Shown piece by piece: positions 1 to 6,369 of a stretch of 7,661 nt of DNA (the stretch's first letter is position 1; every line of letters begins with the position of its first letter). Source of the stretch: an uncultured Porphyromonas sp. (GTDB lineage: Bacteria; Bacteroidota; Bacteroidia; Bacteroidales; Porphyromonadaceae); NCBI RefSeq assembly GCF_934359325.1, contig NZ_CAKRLH010000078.1, forward strand, positions 1 to 7,661, given 5' to 3'. Made by a program: the position numbers and the translations under genes. The notes under the pieces were generated by a model that was not told the DNA's origin, made no database searches, and saw nothing but the letters and a program-made list of their open reading frames with translations.

Positions 1-2
1 TT

Positions 3-50
3 GCGCCACCTCTTTATGCCGTTCTCACCCAGATCGAGACAGGACCGTAG
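3..50 (+). CDS. Possible C-terminal tail of an upstream gene (partial)
   Basis: The third forward frame is open from the window edge to a TAG at 48-50 and reads APPLYAVLTQIETGP. Its codons (GCC, CTC, ACC, CAG, ATC, GAG) match those preferred in the genes downstream, which is the only reason to favour it. Fifteen residues are too few to recognise a family. Frame 1 is also open here and continues into the promoter region at about 160, so the call is weak. Confidence 0.2.
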   Translation, partial: APPLYAVLTQIETGP

Positions 51-68
51 GGAGGTAATCGATCCTCC
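51..68 (+). other. Small hairpin after the possible upstream gene end
   Basis: GGAGG (51-55) pairs with CCTCC (64-68) around an 8-base loop that contains the self-complementary ATCGAT. It begins directly after the TAG at 48-50, so it could be a weak 3' end signal for the upstream gene. There is no T-tract, so it is not called a terminator. Confidence 0.25.
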
Positions 69-114
69 GAGGGCATCACTTTATGCATATTTACCAGCTC
101 CGAGGTGTTGTCTA

Positions 115-146
115 TTCGCTATTTTGTCCAATAATGACTACTTTTG
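115..146 (+). promoter_or_regulatory. Candidate Bacteroidetes promoter of the SPOR lipoprotein gene
   Basis: TACTTTTG at 139-146 fits the Bacteroidetes -7 consensus TAnnTTTG. A good -33 TTG at the expected distance is lacking; TTC at 115-117 with a 21-base spacer is the nearest match, and TTG at 124-126 lies too close. Transcription would begin near 153, giving a leader of roughly 35 bases. The surrounding DNA is AT-rich compared with the genes. Confidence 0.5.
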
Positions 147-188
147 TAGTCGAGAAAAATAGATTATTACTTAGACAACAAATTCATC

Positions 189-662
189 ATGAAAAAGAAT
201 GTACTCGTAGCTGCACTGGGGCTGCTCATTGTAGGTGGCTGCATGACCTCATGCAAGCCCAAGAAGAGCGCCTATCGCTCTATGTATGAGAAGGCTCAGC
301 AGCGTGAGGTGGCTCAGCAGAGCACCTACACCCAGGAGGAGCCGATCGTGGTAGCTGACAACTCTGACGTCCGCGAGGAGAGACTCTCTGTCCCCGAGGG
401 CGAGAGTGCACCCAATGGCATCCGCACCTTCAGCGTCTGCATCGGAAGCTTCAAGAACATCACCAACGCCCGCTCACTCCGCGAGCGTATGATCAGTGCC
501 GGCTACAGCGAGGCGATCCTCGCACAGAACGAGTCCGGCATGTACCGCGTGCTGGTCACTGGTCACGACACCAAGGAAGAAGCTGTCCGCTCGCGTGACG
601 CCATCATGCACAAGTACGCTCCTGCCTTCAGCGACGCCTGGATCGTTCGCCGCGCTTACTGA
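189..662 (+). CDS. Small lipoprotein with C-terminal SPOR domain
   Basis: This 157-residue protein begins with a lipoprotein signal peptide: two lysines, a hydrophobic core (residues 5-17) and two candidate lipidated cysteines, Cys18 (after VGG) and Cys22 (after MTS). The residues after Cys22 are KPKK, not the acidic surface-export signal known in Bacteroidetes, so the protein probably faces the periplasm. A polar, Gln/Glu-rich linker spans about 24-77. Residues 78-156 form a SPOR-like domain: FSVCIGSF strand, helix with NARSLRERM, a MYRVLVTG strand and a second helix with EEAVRSRDAI. SPOR domains bind peptidoglycan stripped of stem peptides, typically at division septa, so an envelope or division role is inferred. 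The ATG at 189 is chosen because it gives an intact signal peptide; no Shine-Dalgarno is visible, as is usual in this phylum. The gene appears to stand alone between its own promoter and terminator. The family call is good; the exact role is unknown. Confidence 0.88.
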   Translation: MKKNVLVAALGLLIVGGCMTSCKPKKSAYRSMYEKAQQREVAQQSTYTQEEPIVVADNSDVREERLSVPEGESAPNGIRTFSVCIGSFKNITNARSLRERMISAGYSEAILAQNESGMYRVLVTGHDTKEEAVRSRDAIMHKYAPAFSDAWIVRRAY

Positions 663-698
663 TCCGGCATCTGCTTACTAAAAGTATAGCTAAGCCAT

Positions 699-737
699 AG
701 GAGGGGTAGTGTCAGGAGCTCTGACGCTACCCCTCCT
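699..737 (+). terminator. Strong hairpin terminator after the SPOR lipoprotein gene
   Basis: A 17-bp stem (699-715 with 721-737) closes a five-base GAGCT loop. Sixteen pairs are Watson-Crick and one is T-G (710 with 726). It starts 36 bases after the stop codon and runs into a short T-rich stretch (TTTGTCCT). The T-tract is short, but stem length and position make a terminator or 3'-end stabiliser the best reading. Confidence 0.8.
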
Positions 738-773
738 TTGTCCTCTATACCGTAATAATAGGATGGTGAATAG

Positions 774-1026
774 GCAGGGCTGACGCGCTTGAGACTCGTC
801 CGTCAGCAGCGTAACGGCATCCGCAAGGATGCCCGATAGGCATCGGTCTTCGCCACTTCGTGGCTCGACCGATGCTCAGGGAGTTTTTTCGTAACCCGAC
901 GCCTTGCGGGTCGCCATCACATCGGAGATGAGCGATAAGAGAGACCACCCATCCGCTTGCCTAAGCATCAGCCTCTCTGGCGGGCATCAGGTAGTTTACT
1001 GTATAGCTCAGATGCGTCAGCCCTGC
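774..1026. repeat. 253-bp segment bounded by 13-bp perfect inverted repeats
   Basis: GCAGGGCTGACGC at 774-786 is the exact reverse complement of GCGTCAGCCCTGC at 1014-1026. The enclosed DNA has no gene but several hairpins. The arrangement resembles a miniature inverted-repeat element or a long-range RNA stem. No target-site duplication is visible in the flanking bases (left ends GAATAG, right begins GACCCC), so mobility is not supported. The inner part of the left arm can alternatively pair with 801-807. Confidence 0.5.
840..875. repeat. Hairpin with CATCGGTC/GACCGATG stem, copy 1
   Basis: GCATCGGTC (840-848) pairs with GACCGATGC (867-875). Inside, after a small internal loop, GCCAC (852-856) pairs with GTGGC (860-864) around TTC. 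The outer stem recurs at 1208-1237. A run of six T follows at 884-889, but eight bases separate it from the stem, so it is not a standard terminator. Confidence 0.6.
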
Positions 1027-1035
1027 GACCCCAAA

Positions 1036-1095
1036 CTAAACCCGGTATTAGTCATCACTATTACCGGGTTTAGTGATCACTAATACCGGGTTTAG
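1036..1095. repeat. Three-copy palindromic repeat with ACCCGGTATTA core
   Basis: CTAAACCCGGTATTA at 1036-1050 is repeated in inverted orientation exactly at 1081-1095 and with one mismatch at 1059-1073. The two inverted copies also form a direct repeat of period 22 (1054-1073 and 1076-1095, 19 of 20 identical). The whole block folds as one hairpin with 25-bp arms (1036-1060 with 1071-1095), broken only by a C-C mismatch at 1053/1078. A shorter exclusive hairpin (1036-1050 with 1059-1073) is also possible. It includes the perfect 12-bp palindrome TAGTGATCACTA (1071-1082). Function unknown. Confidence 0.7.
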
Positions 1096-1130
1096 AATTC
1101 ACCGAACTCTATCCAGCTCGATACGATACT

Positions 1131-1144
1131 CCCCGGCGCCGGGG
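1131..1144. repeat. Perfect 14-bp GC palindrome
   Basis: CCCCGGCGCCGGGG is fully self-complementary and stands in moderately AT-containing spacer DNA. It may be a protein-binding site or a cruciform or hairpin stem, but with no central loop the RNA hairpin would be short. No function can be assigned. Confidence 0.45.
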
Positions 1145-1207
1145 ATGCCCGCTCACTAACTCTCGGTGCGCCAGCAAGGGGTCGTGGGGTTAGGGTGTGC
1201 TTCAGTA

Positions 1208-1260
1208 CATCGGTCACTGCTTCGCGGATGACCGATGCCTAAGGAGCGAGCCCCCTTAGG
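1208..1260. repeat. Hairpin with CATCGGTC/GACCGATG stem, copy 2, plus adjoining hairpin
   Basis: CATCGGTCA (1208-1216) pairs with TGACCGATG (1229-1237). The stem continues inward as CTGC (1217-1220) with GCGG (1224-1227) around TTC, with A1228 bulged. It shares its eight-base outer stem with the hairpin at 840-875, and the bases after both are also alike (GATGCTCAGGGAG and GATGCCTAAGGAG). A second stem follows at once: CCTAAGG (1238-1244) with CCTTAGG (1254-1260). Confidence 0.6.
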
Positions 1261-1290
1261 GTGCCGTAGCGAGGGTTTCATATTCCTAAT

Positions 1291-1353
1291 TCTACACCAA
1301 ATGCAGATTATAGGGAGGGGCGAATCTACACCAAATGCAGATTATAGGGAGGG
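1291..1353. repeat. 29-bp direct repeat, two copies with 5-bp spacer
   Basis: The 29 bases at 1291-1319 recur without mismatch at 1325-1353 (period 34). Each begins TCTACACCAAATGCAGATTA and ends TAGGGAGGG; the spacer is GCGAA. Within each copy TCTACA and TGCAGA form a near-perfect stem around CCAAA, with an A-C mismatch on this strand that becomes a G-U pair in an RNA read from the other strand. The pair lies 55 bases upstream of the rimP promoter -33 element. Two copies with a 5-base gap is too little for a CRISPR array. Confidence 0.75.
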
Positions 1354-1407
1354 AAGAGCTTAGCCCCGAAGGGGAGACGCATTTTTTGTAAGGAAAAGGG
1401 ACGAAGA

Positions 1408-1438
1408 TTGTCTATCGGTGTAAGATTTAGTACCTTTG
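1408..1438 (+). promoter_or_regulatory. Bacteroidetes promoter of the rimP-nusA-infB operon
   Basis: TACCTTTG at 1431-1438 is a full match to the -7 consensus TAnnTTTG, and TTG at 1408-1410 sits 20 bases upstream, the standard spacing for the -33 element. Transcription should start near 1445, about 54 bases before the chosen rimP start. This is the best promoter in the window and a strong phylum marker. Confidence 0.85.
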
Positions 1439-1450
1439 CGAGGGTAAGAG

Positions 1451-1483
1451 ATGAGAGGACCCCTGAGTCTTCTCATTTTATTT
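1451..1483 (+). promoter_or_regulatory. Leader hairpin with U-rich tail, possible attenuator
   Basis: In the predicted leader, ATGAGAGGAC (1451-1460) pairs with GTCTTCTCAT (1467-1476) to give ten pairs, one of them G-T, around the loop CCCTGA. TTTTATTT (1476-1483) follows directly. This has the form of a weak intrinsic terminator between promoter and first gene. The stem is moderate in GC, so partial read-through would be expected. A regulatory role is inferred from position and shape only. Confidence 0.45.
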
Positions 1484-1498
1484 CCATATACAGACCTG

Positions 1499-1969
1499 AT
1501 GATAGACGTAAGAGACATACAGTCAGCCCTCGAGGGGTATCTGGCACAGCACGAGGAGCTCTTCCTCGTCGCGGTGGATGTGCGGTCGGGCAACCTGATC
1601 AGCATCACCGTGGACAGCGATCACGGCTCCCTCTCACTCGACACGATCACGGAGATCTCGCACTATATAGAGGAGCGCTTCGATCGGGACGTGGAGGACT
1701 ACGAGCTGACCGTGACGAGTGCCGGGCTCACCTCTCCACTCCGCCTGCCACGGCAGTACCGTAAGTACATCGGGGAGCCTGTCATCGCGACGCTCCGCAG
1801 GGGTGGGATCGAGAAGGGTACCCTCCTCGCCGCAGATGAGGAGGGACTGGAGATGGAGGTGATCCGGATGGAGAAGCATGAGGGAGACAAGCGCCGCAAG
1901 GCCTACCCCACTCCACTTCGCCTCACATACGAGGAGGTGAAGTCAGTGGTCTATGATCTGAAGATGTGA
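1499..1969 (+). CDS. rimP: Ribosome maturation factor RimP
   Basis: RimP binds the free 30S subunit and helps late assembly of its head domain; the family is cytoplasmic. The 156-residue product has the two expected parts: an N-terminal alpha/beta domain (about 1-83) and a C-terminal SH3-like barrel (about 84-156). The segment DYELTVTSAGLTSPL (67-81) corresponds to the family's conserved YxLEVSSPGLDRPL region, and YRKYIGEPVIATL (87-99) opens the second domain. The ATG at 1499 is preferred over the in-frame ATG at 1451: the latter would add a hydrophobic 16-residue extension not usual in the family, and it lies inside a leader hairpin only a few bases after the likely transcription start. The length fits Bacteroidales homologues. 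It is first in the operon, 23 bases before nusA, as in many bacteria where rimP, nusA and infB are cotranscribed. Confidence 0.9.
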   Translation: MIDVRDIQSALEGYLAQHEELFLVAVDVRSGNLISITVDSDHGSLSLDTITEISHYIEERFDRDVEDYELTVTSAGLTSPLRLPRQYRKYIGEPVIATLRRGGIEKGTLLAADEEGLEMEVIRMEKHEGDKRRKAYPTPLRLTYEEVKSVVYDLKM

Positions 1970-1992
1970 CACTAAAGCGCACTACTATATAC

Positions 1993-3378
1993 ATGGCAAA
2001 AAAGACACAGGCAACAATGATGGAGGCTCTGGGAGACTACATGAGCCAGAAGGACATCGACCAGGGGACACTCATCAAGGTACTGGAGGAGTCTCTCCGT
2101 AGCGCCATCGCCAAGATGTATGGCACGGACAATAACTTCGACGTCATCATCAACCCCGAGGAGGGGGACGTGGAGATCTGGCGAAATCGGATCATCGTCC
2201 CCGACGGAGAGGTGACTGATAAGATGAAGGAGGTGTCTGTCTCTGAGGTCCGCTCCCAGGGAGAGGAGGATCTCGAGGAGGGGGAGGAGTACACGGATAA
2301 GGTCTCCTTCGAGAGCTTCGGTCGCCGCGCCATCCAGAACCTTCGCCAGTCCCTTGCCTCTAAGGTGCTTGAGCTGGAGAAGGATACGCTCTATGCCAAT
2401 TATAGTAAGCGGGTCGGAGAGCTGATCACCGCGGAGGTCTATCAGACGTGGAAGCGCGAGCTCCTGCTCCTCGATGGCGATGGCAACGAGCTGATCATGC
2501 CCCGATCGCTGATGATACCGAGGGATCGCTTCCAGAAGGGCGACCACGTCACTGCCTGCATCGAGCGCGTAGATTACAATAACAATAACCCGAAGATCAT
2601 CCTCAGCCGAACCAGCAACGACTTCCTCGCCCAGCTCTTTGCCCGAGAGGTGCCTGAGATCCAGGATGGTCTCGTGATGATCAAGCGGGTCGCCCGCATC
2701 CCCGGAGACCGTGCCAAGGTAGCGGTCGAGAGCGTCGACTCTCGCATCGACCCCGTAGGAGCAGTCGTGGGCGTACGCGGATCTCGTATCCGCGGAGTAG
2801 TGGCCGAGCTGCGCAACGAGAGTATTGACGTACTCCAGTACACGGACAACGACCAGCTACTGATACAGCGCGCACTCAGTCCGGCACAGAATGCCGACGT
2901 CCGGATCAGTCCTGAGGAGAATCACGCAGACGTCTATCTGGCGCAGGAGGAGATCCGCAACGCCGTCGGTCGCAATGGCTTCAATATCAAGCTCGCGATG
3001 ATGCTGACCGGCTACGAGATCGATATTTACAGAGATGAGAGCCAGGGGCTGGATGAGGAGGATCTTTTCCTCTCTGAGTTTGATGACGAGATAGATCCCT
3101 GGATCATTGACCTGCTTGTCGCCATCGGCTGCGACACCGCCAAGAGCGTCCTCCGCCACAGCAGAGAGGATCTGATCCGCGCTACCGACCTGGAGGAGAA
3201 GACGGTCGACTATATCCGACAGGTGCTGATGGCTGAGTTTGACGATGATGAGCTACCCGCGGATGAGTTCCCCGACCTGCCCGAGAGGGATCCGCTCTTC
3301 CGCCAGCTCCCTGTGGAGCCGGAGGCTGAGGAGGCAGAGACACCTTCATCTACTCCCGAGAGCGAGGATCAGGAGTAA
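1993..3378 (+). CDS. nusA: Transcription elongation/termination factor NusA
   Basis: NusA binds RNA polymerase and nascent RNA, promoting pausing, intrinsic termination and antitermination. The 461-residue product shows the family's order: an N-terminal polymerase-binding domain (about 1-130, with LEESLRSAIAKMYG near 31-44), an S1 domain (about 137-205), KH1 (about 221-297, GVRG loop at 260-263), KH2 (about 298-350, GRNG loop at 326-329) and one helix-hairpin-helix region (about 366-415, PWIIDLLVAIGCDTAKSVL). A very acidic, proline-containing tail (416-461) ends it. The ATG at 1993 gives the MAKK start common in Bacteroidetes. A GTG at 1966 overlapping the rimP stop would add nine residues and is less likely. 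It lies 23 bases after rimP and 72 before infB, with no promoter seen in either gap. Confidence 0.96.
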   Translation: MAKKTQATMMEALGDYMSQKDIDQGTLIKVLEESLRSAIAKMYGTDNNFDVIINPEEGDVEIWRNRIIVPDGEVTDKMKEVSVSEVRSQGEEDLEEGEEYTDKVSFESFGRRAIQNLRQSLASKVLELEKDTLYANYSKRVGELITAEVYQTWKRELLLLDGDGNELIMPRSLMIPRDRFQKGDHVTACIERVDYNNNNPKIILSRTSNDFLAQLFAREVPEIQDGLVMIKRVARIPGDRAKVAVESVDSRIDPVGAVVGVRGSRIRGVVAELRNESIDVLQYTDNDQLLIQRALSPAQNADVRISPEENHADVYLAQEEIRNAVGRNGFNIKLAMMLTGYEIDIYRDESQGLDEEDLFLSEFDDEIDPWIIDLLVAIGCDTAKSVLRHSREDLIRATDLEEKTVDYIRQVLMAEFDDDELPADEFPDLPERDPLFRQLPVEPEAEEAETPSSTPESEDQE

Positions 3379-3450
3379 GCAACGGGGAGGGAGACCGACC
3401 TCACACACCTGCCAAGTATAAGAATAGACACCGAGACGAGAGAGAAATAT

Positions 3451-6339
3451 ATGCCCGCAATCAAATTAAATAAGGTCGCACGAGACTTAAACGTTGGAGT
3501 AAGCACGCTCAGCACATTCCTGAGCAAGAAAAACCCCAATGGGGACTACAAGAGTCCCAATACTAAGCTGACTACGGCCGAGCTGAAGACTGTCCTGGAG
3601 GAGTACGGTAGCGATCTGAGTGCGGATGATAAGAAGCGACTCACCGAGAGCTACCTCTCTAAGTCCCCCAAAGGCACCACCTCCACCGAGGAGGTCAAGC
3701 AGACTGAGCCGAAGGCTGCCAAGCCGGAGCCGACCAGTGAGGCGGCACCTGCCGCCAAGTCTAAGCCCTCCTTCGTCAAGGGACATCTCCAGCTCGATGA
3801 CAAGGGGCGCGTGATCCCTGTCTCCTCCAAGAGCGAAAAGCCGAAGGAGAAGCCGGCGCCGGAGGTCAAGACTCCTAAGCCGGCTAAGCCCGCCGAGGAG
3901 CCGAAGAAGCCTGCCGCTCCGAAGGTGGAGAAACCGAAGGTGGAGCAACCTAAGGCCGAGCAACCTAAGGCCGAGCAACCTAAGCCCGAGGCTCCCAAGG
4001 CGAAGGAGAAGCCGGTGGTCGAGAAGAAACCTCAGCCGGACAAGGACACCCAGAAGCCATCAGAGCCCAAGAAGGAGCAGGAGAAGCCGGCCACTGACAT
4101 CGATGAGACCAAGGAGGAGGACGGAGTATTCCGCATCGGTACGACCGATGATATGGGACTCACTGTAGTCGGCAAGATCGACCTCTCCAAGATAGAGCCT
4201 AAGACCTCACGACGCAAGCGGAAGCGGATCAAGGGTAATAAGGTCGACATCGACAAGCAAGCCAAGCAGGACAGCGGCAAGGGTGCCGGCAGGGACAGTA
4301 ACAACCGCCGCAATAAGGACAACCGGGGTGGTAACAACAACACCGGCAATAACCGCAATAATAAGTCAGCCGCCGCAAATCCGAAGAAAGGACGCAAGAG
4401 CCGTCGCCGAGAGGAGCAGCAGGAGATCACTCAGGAGGATATCCAGAAGCAGATCAAGAAGACCATGGCGGCCATGCAGGGACGTGGTCACCGCCCCGGA
4501 AAGACCGCAGCACAGTATCGCCGTGAGAAGCGCGAGGCACGTCAGGAGGAGGCTGAGGAGCTGATGAGAGCGCAGGAGGGCGAGAGCAAGAAGCTCAAGC
4601 TGACTGAGTTCGTTACTGTCAACGACCTCGCCAAGATGCTCGACATTCCCGTCAATGATATCATCGTCTACTGCTTCAATCTCGGGCTTATGGTCTCGAT
4701 CAACCAGCGTCTGGAGAAGGACCAGATCGACCTTATCCTCGACGAGTATGGCTACGAGGCGATCTACGTCGACGCTCAGGCTATGCAGGCGATCGAGACT
4801 CAGGAGGACAAGCCGGAGGATCTGGAGCCGCGCGCTCCGGTGGTGACCGTGATGGGTCACGTCGACCACGGTAAGACCTCACTTCTCGATGCCGTCCGCA
4901 AGTCCGACGTCATCTCCGGCGAGGCGGGTGGTATCACCCAGCACATCGGTGCCTACAGAGTGACCCTCGAGGGAGGACGCAAGCTCACCTTCGTCGATAC
5001 TCCCGGACACGAGGCCTTTACCGCTATGCGTGCTCGCGGAGCCAAGGTGACCGATATCGTCATCATCGTCATCGCAGCCGATGACGGTATCATGCCTCAG
5101 ACTAAGGAGGCCATCTCTCACGCCTCGCTGGCCGGCGTGCCGATCGTTTTTGCCATCAATAAGGTGGACAAGCCGGGAGCCAAGCCGGATATGGTACGCG
5201 AGCAGCTCGCTGCCATGAATTATCTCGTAGAGGAGTGGGGAGGTAAGTATCAGTGCCAGGAGATCTCCGCCAAGAAGGGGATCGGTGTACAAGACCTGCT
5301 GGAGAAGGTTCTCTTAGAGGCTGACCTCCTCGAGCTGAAGGCCAACCCGAATAAGCTCGCCAAGGGGTCCGTCCTCGAGAGCACACTCGAGCAGGGTCGC
5401 GGCTATACGACCAAGGTCCTGATCCAGGAGGGTACGCTTCGCAATGGAGACTACATCGTCGCCGGAGCCAACTATGGTCGCGTGAAGGCGCTCTTCGATG
5501 AGTACGGCGAGACCGTCGAGTCCGTCGGCCCCTCTATGCCGGTCAAGGTACTTGGACTCAATGGTGCTACGCCTGCCGGTGAGACCCTCAATGCCCTCGA
5601 GACAGAGTCTGACGTGAGAGACATCGCCCGTCAGCGCGAGCAGCTTCAGAGGGAGCAGAAGGAGCGCACCCAGCACCTGCCGAGCCTGGAGACCTTCAGC
5701 CGACAGATCAAGGACGGCGAAGTGCAGGAGCTCAATATCATCGTCAAGGGAGATATGGACGGATCCGTCGAGGCGCTATCCGACTCCCTGGTCAAGCTCT
5801 CGACTGAAGAGATCCGCGTAAACGTGATCTACAGTGCTGTCGGAGCTATCAGCCAGAGCGATGTAGATCTCGCGGCTGCCTCCGATGCGCTAATCGTAGG
5901 CTTCCAGGTACGTCCCGCTCAGGGCGCCAGGCGCGCTGCTGAGGACGAGGGAGTGGAGATCCGCTTCTACTCGATTATCTATGATGCGATAGAGGACGTC
6001 AAGTCCGCTATGGAGGGCATGCTCTCTCCCGAGATCAAGGAGCAGGTCACGGCGACCCTCGAGGTACGCAAGGCCTTCCGCATCCCCAAGGTGGGTACCA
6101 TCGCCGGATGTATGGTGGAGCATGGCAAGGTGTCGCGTGACAATAAGGCTCGCGTGATCCGCGATGGCATCGTGATCCATACCGGTCCGCTGGTGAGCCT
6201 GAAGCGCTTCAAGGACGATGTCAAGGAGGTAACCACCGGTCTGGAGTGCGGTCTCTCTATCAAGGACTACGACGACATCCAGGCAGGAGATCAGATCGAG
6301 ACCTTCGAGGAATTCACAGTCAAGCGTAAGCTCGAGTAA
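3451..6339 (+). CDS. infB: Translation initiation factor IF-2
   Basis: IF-2 is the GTPase that brings initiator fMet-tRNA to the 30S subunit and promotes 50S joining. This 962-residue protein has an N-terminal IF2N-like domain (about 1-64), a long low-complexity linker (65-380; Lys/Pro/Glu-rich, then Asn/Arg/Lys-rich at 284-320) and a second IF2N domain (about 381-440). The GTPase domain follows with all motifs intact: G1 GHVDHGKT (469-476), G2 GGITQHIG (493-500), G3 DTPGH (516-520), G4 NKVD (570-573) and G5 SAK (606-608). Domain II (about 638-728), domain III (about 743-850) and the fMet-tRNA-binding domain IV (about 865-958) complete it. The ATG at 3451 gives [16 protein letters not shown], matching Bacteroidetes starts. 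GAGAGAG lies a few bases upstream but is only a weak ribosome-binding site. Length is typical for species with an expanded linker. It is third in the rimP operon, 30 bases before cvpA. Confidence 0.97.
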   Translation: MPAIKLNKVARDLNVGVSTLSTFLSKKNPNGDYKSPNTKLTTAELKTVLEEYGSDLSADDKKRLTESYLSKSPKGTTSTEEVKQTEPKAAKPEPTSEAAPAAKSKPSFVKGHLQLDDKGRVIPVSSKSEKPKEKPAPEVKTPKPAKPAEEPKKPAAPKVEKPKVEQPKAEQPKAEQPKPEAPKAKEKPVVEKKPQPDKDTQKPSEPKKEQEKPATDIDETKEEDGVFRIGTTDDMGLTVVGKIDLSKIEPKTSRRKRKRIKGNKVDIDKQAKQDSGKGAGRDSNNRRNKDNRGGNNNTGNNRNNKSAAANPKKGRKSRRREEQQEITQEDIQKQIKKTMAAMQGRGHRPGKTAAQYRREKREARQEEAEELMRAQEGESKKLKLTEFVTVNDLAKMLDIPVNDIIVYCFNLGLMVSINQRLEKDQIDLILDEYGYEAIYVDAQAMQAIETQEDKPEDLEPRAPVVTVMGHVDHGKTSLLDAVRKSDVISGEAGGITQHIGAYRVTLEGGRKLTFVDTPGHEAFTAMRARGAKVTDIVIIVIAADDGIMPQTKEAISHASLAGVPIVFAINKVDKPGAKPDMVREQLAAMNYLVEEWGGKYQCQEISAKKGIGVQDLLEKVLLEADLLELKANPNKLAKGSVLESTLEQGRGYTTKVLIQEGTLRNGDYIVAGANYGRVKALFDEYGETVESVGPSMPVKVLGLNGATPAGETLNALETESDVRDIARQREQLQREQKERTQHLPSLETFSRQIKDGEVQELNIIVKGDMDGSVEALSDSLVKLSTEEIRVNVIYSAVGAISQSDVDLAAASDALIVGFQVRPAQGARRAAEDEGVEIRFYSIIYDAIEDVKSAMEGMLSPEIKEQVTATLEVRKAFRIPKVGTIAGCMVEHGKVSRDNKARVIRDGIVIHTGPLVSLKRFKDDVKEVTTGLECGLSIKDYDDIQAGDQIETFEEFTVKRKLE
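3919..3993 (+). repeat. Five 15-bp tandem units inside the infB linker
   Basis: Units start at 3919, 3934, 3949, 3964 and 3979 and encode a PK(V/A/P)E(K/Q/A) pentapeptide five times (IF-2 residues 157-181). The third and fourth copies are identical at the DNA level (CCTAAGGCCGAGCAA), which suggests recent slippage duplication. The reading frame is kept, and the linker should tolerate changes in copy number. Confidence 0.85.
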
Positions 6340-6369
6340 TACGACAGTAGCAGCAAGGGAGAGCGCAAG

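Larger units (their letters stand above)
741..1400. other. Gene-free, hairpin-rich intergenic spacer
   Basis: I see no credible protein gene on either strand here. The minus-strand frame at 745-948 (67 codons) has no recognisable domain, and its coding sequence consists largely of hairpin arms. The spacer instead holds several inverted and direct repeats, listed separately. It also has a 7-bp hairpin with a GCAA tetraloop (816-833, GGCATCC / GGATGCC) and a 7-bp stem GCTGACG / CGTCAGC (779-785 with 801-807). No tRNA, tmRNA, SRP RNA or RNase P RNA signature was recognised. It may be a cluster of dispersed non-coding repeats, or may encode a structured RNA. Confidence 0.6.

Noticed and set aside
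745..948. Minus-strand open frame of 67 codons in the spacer
   Set aside because: It is composed largely of hairpin arms, has no recognisable domain, and has no Bacteroidetes promoter near its start.
1000..1030. tRNA-like string TAGCTCAG near 1004
   Set aside because: No acceptor stem, anticodon arm or T-loop can be found around it.
1178..1195. G-quadruplex (GGGG, GGGG, GGG)
   Set aside because: Only three close G-runs are present; the fourth needed is too distant.
1291..1353. Two-repeat CRISPR array
   Set aside because: The spacer is only 5 bases, there are only two copies, and no cas gene is in view.
1364..1387. Terminator from CCCC-GAA-GGGG and the T-run at 1382-1387
   Set aside because: The stem is only four pairs, is seven bases away from the T-run, and there is no gene upstream to terminate.
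1451..1498. Longer rimP from the ATG at 1451
   Set aside because: The extra 16 residues are not family-like, the codon lies inside a leader hairpin, and the transcript would start only a few bases before it.
1360..1608. Minus-strand open frame of 82 codons
   Set aside because: It lies antisense to the rimP promoter, leader and N-terminus, and its composition is that of a shadow frame.
1966..1992. nusA start at the overlapping GTG
   Set aside because: The extension is not typical of NusA; the ATG at 1993 gives the usual MAKK start.
1972..2547. 191-codon minus-strand frame inside nusA
   Set aside because: It is fully antisense to a certain gene and is explained by its codon bias; the same holds for the long minus-strand frames inside infB.
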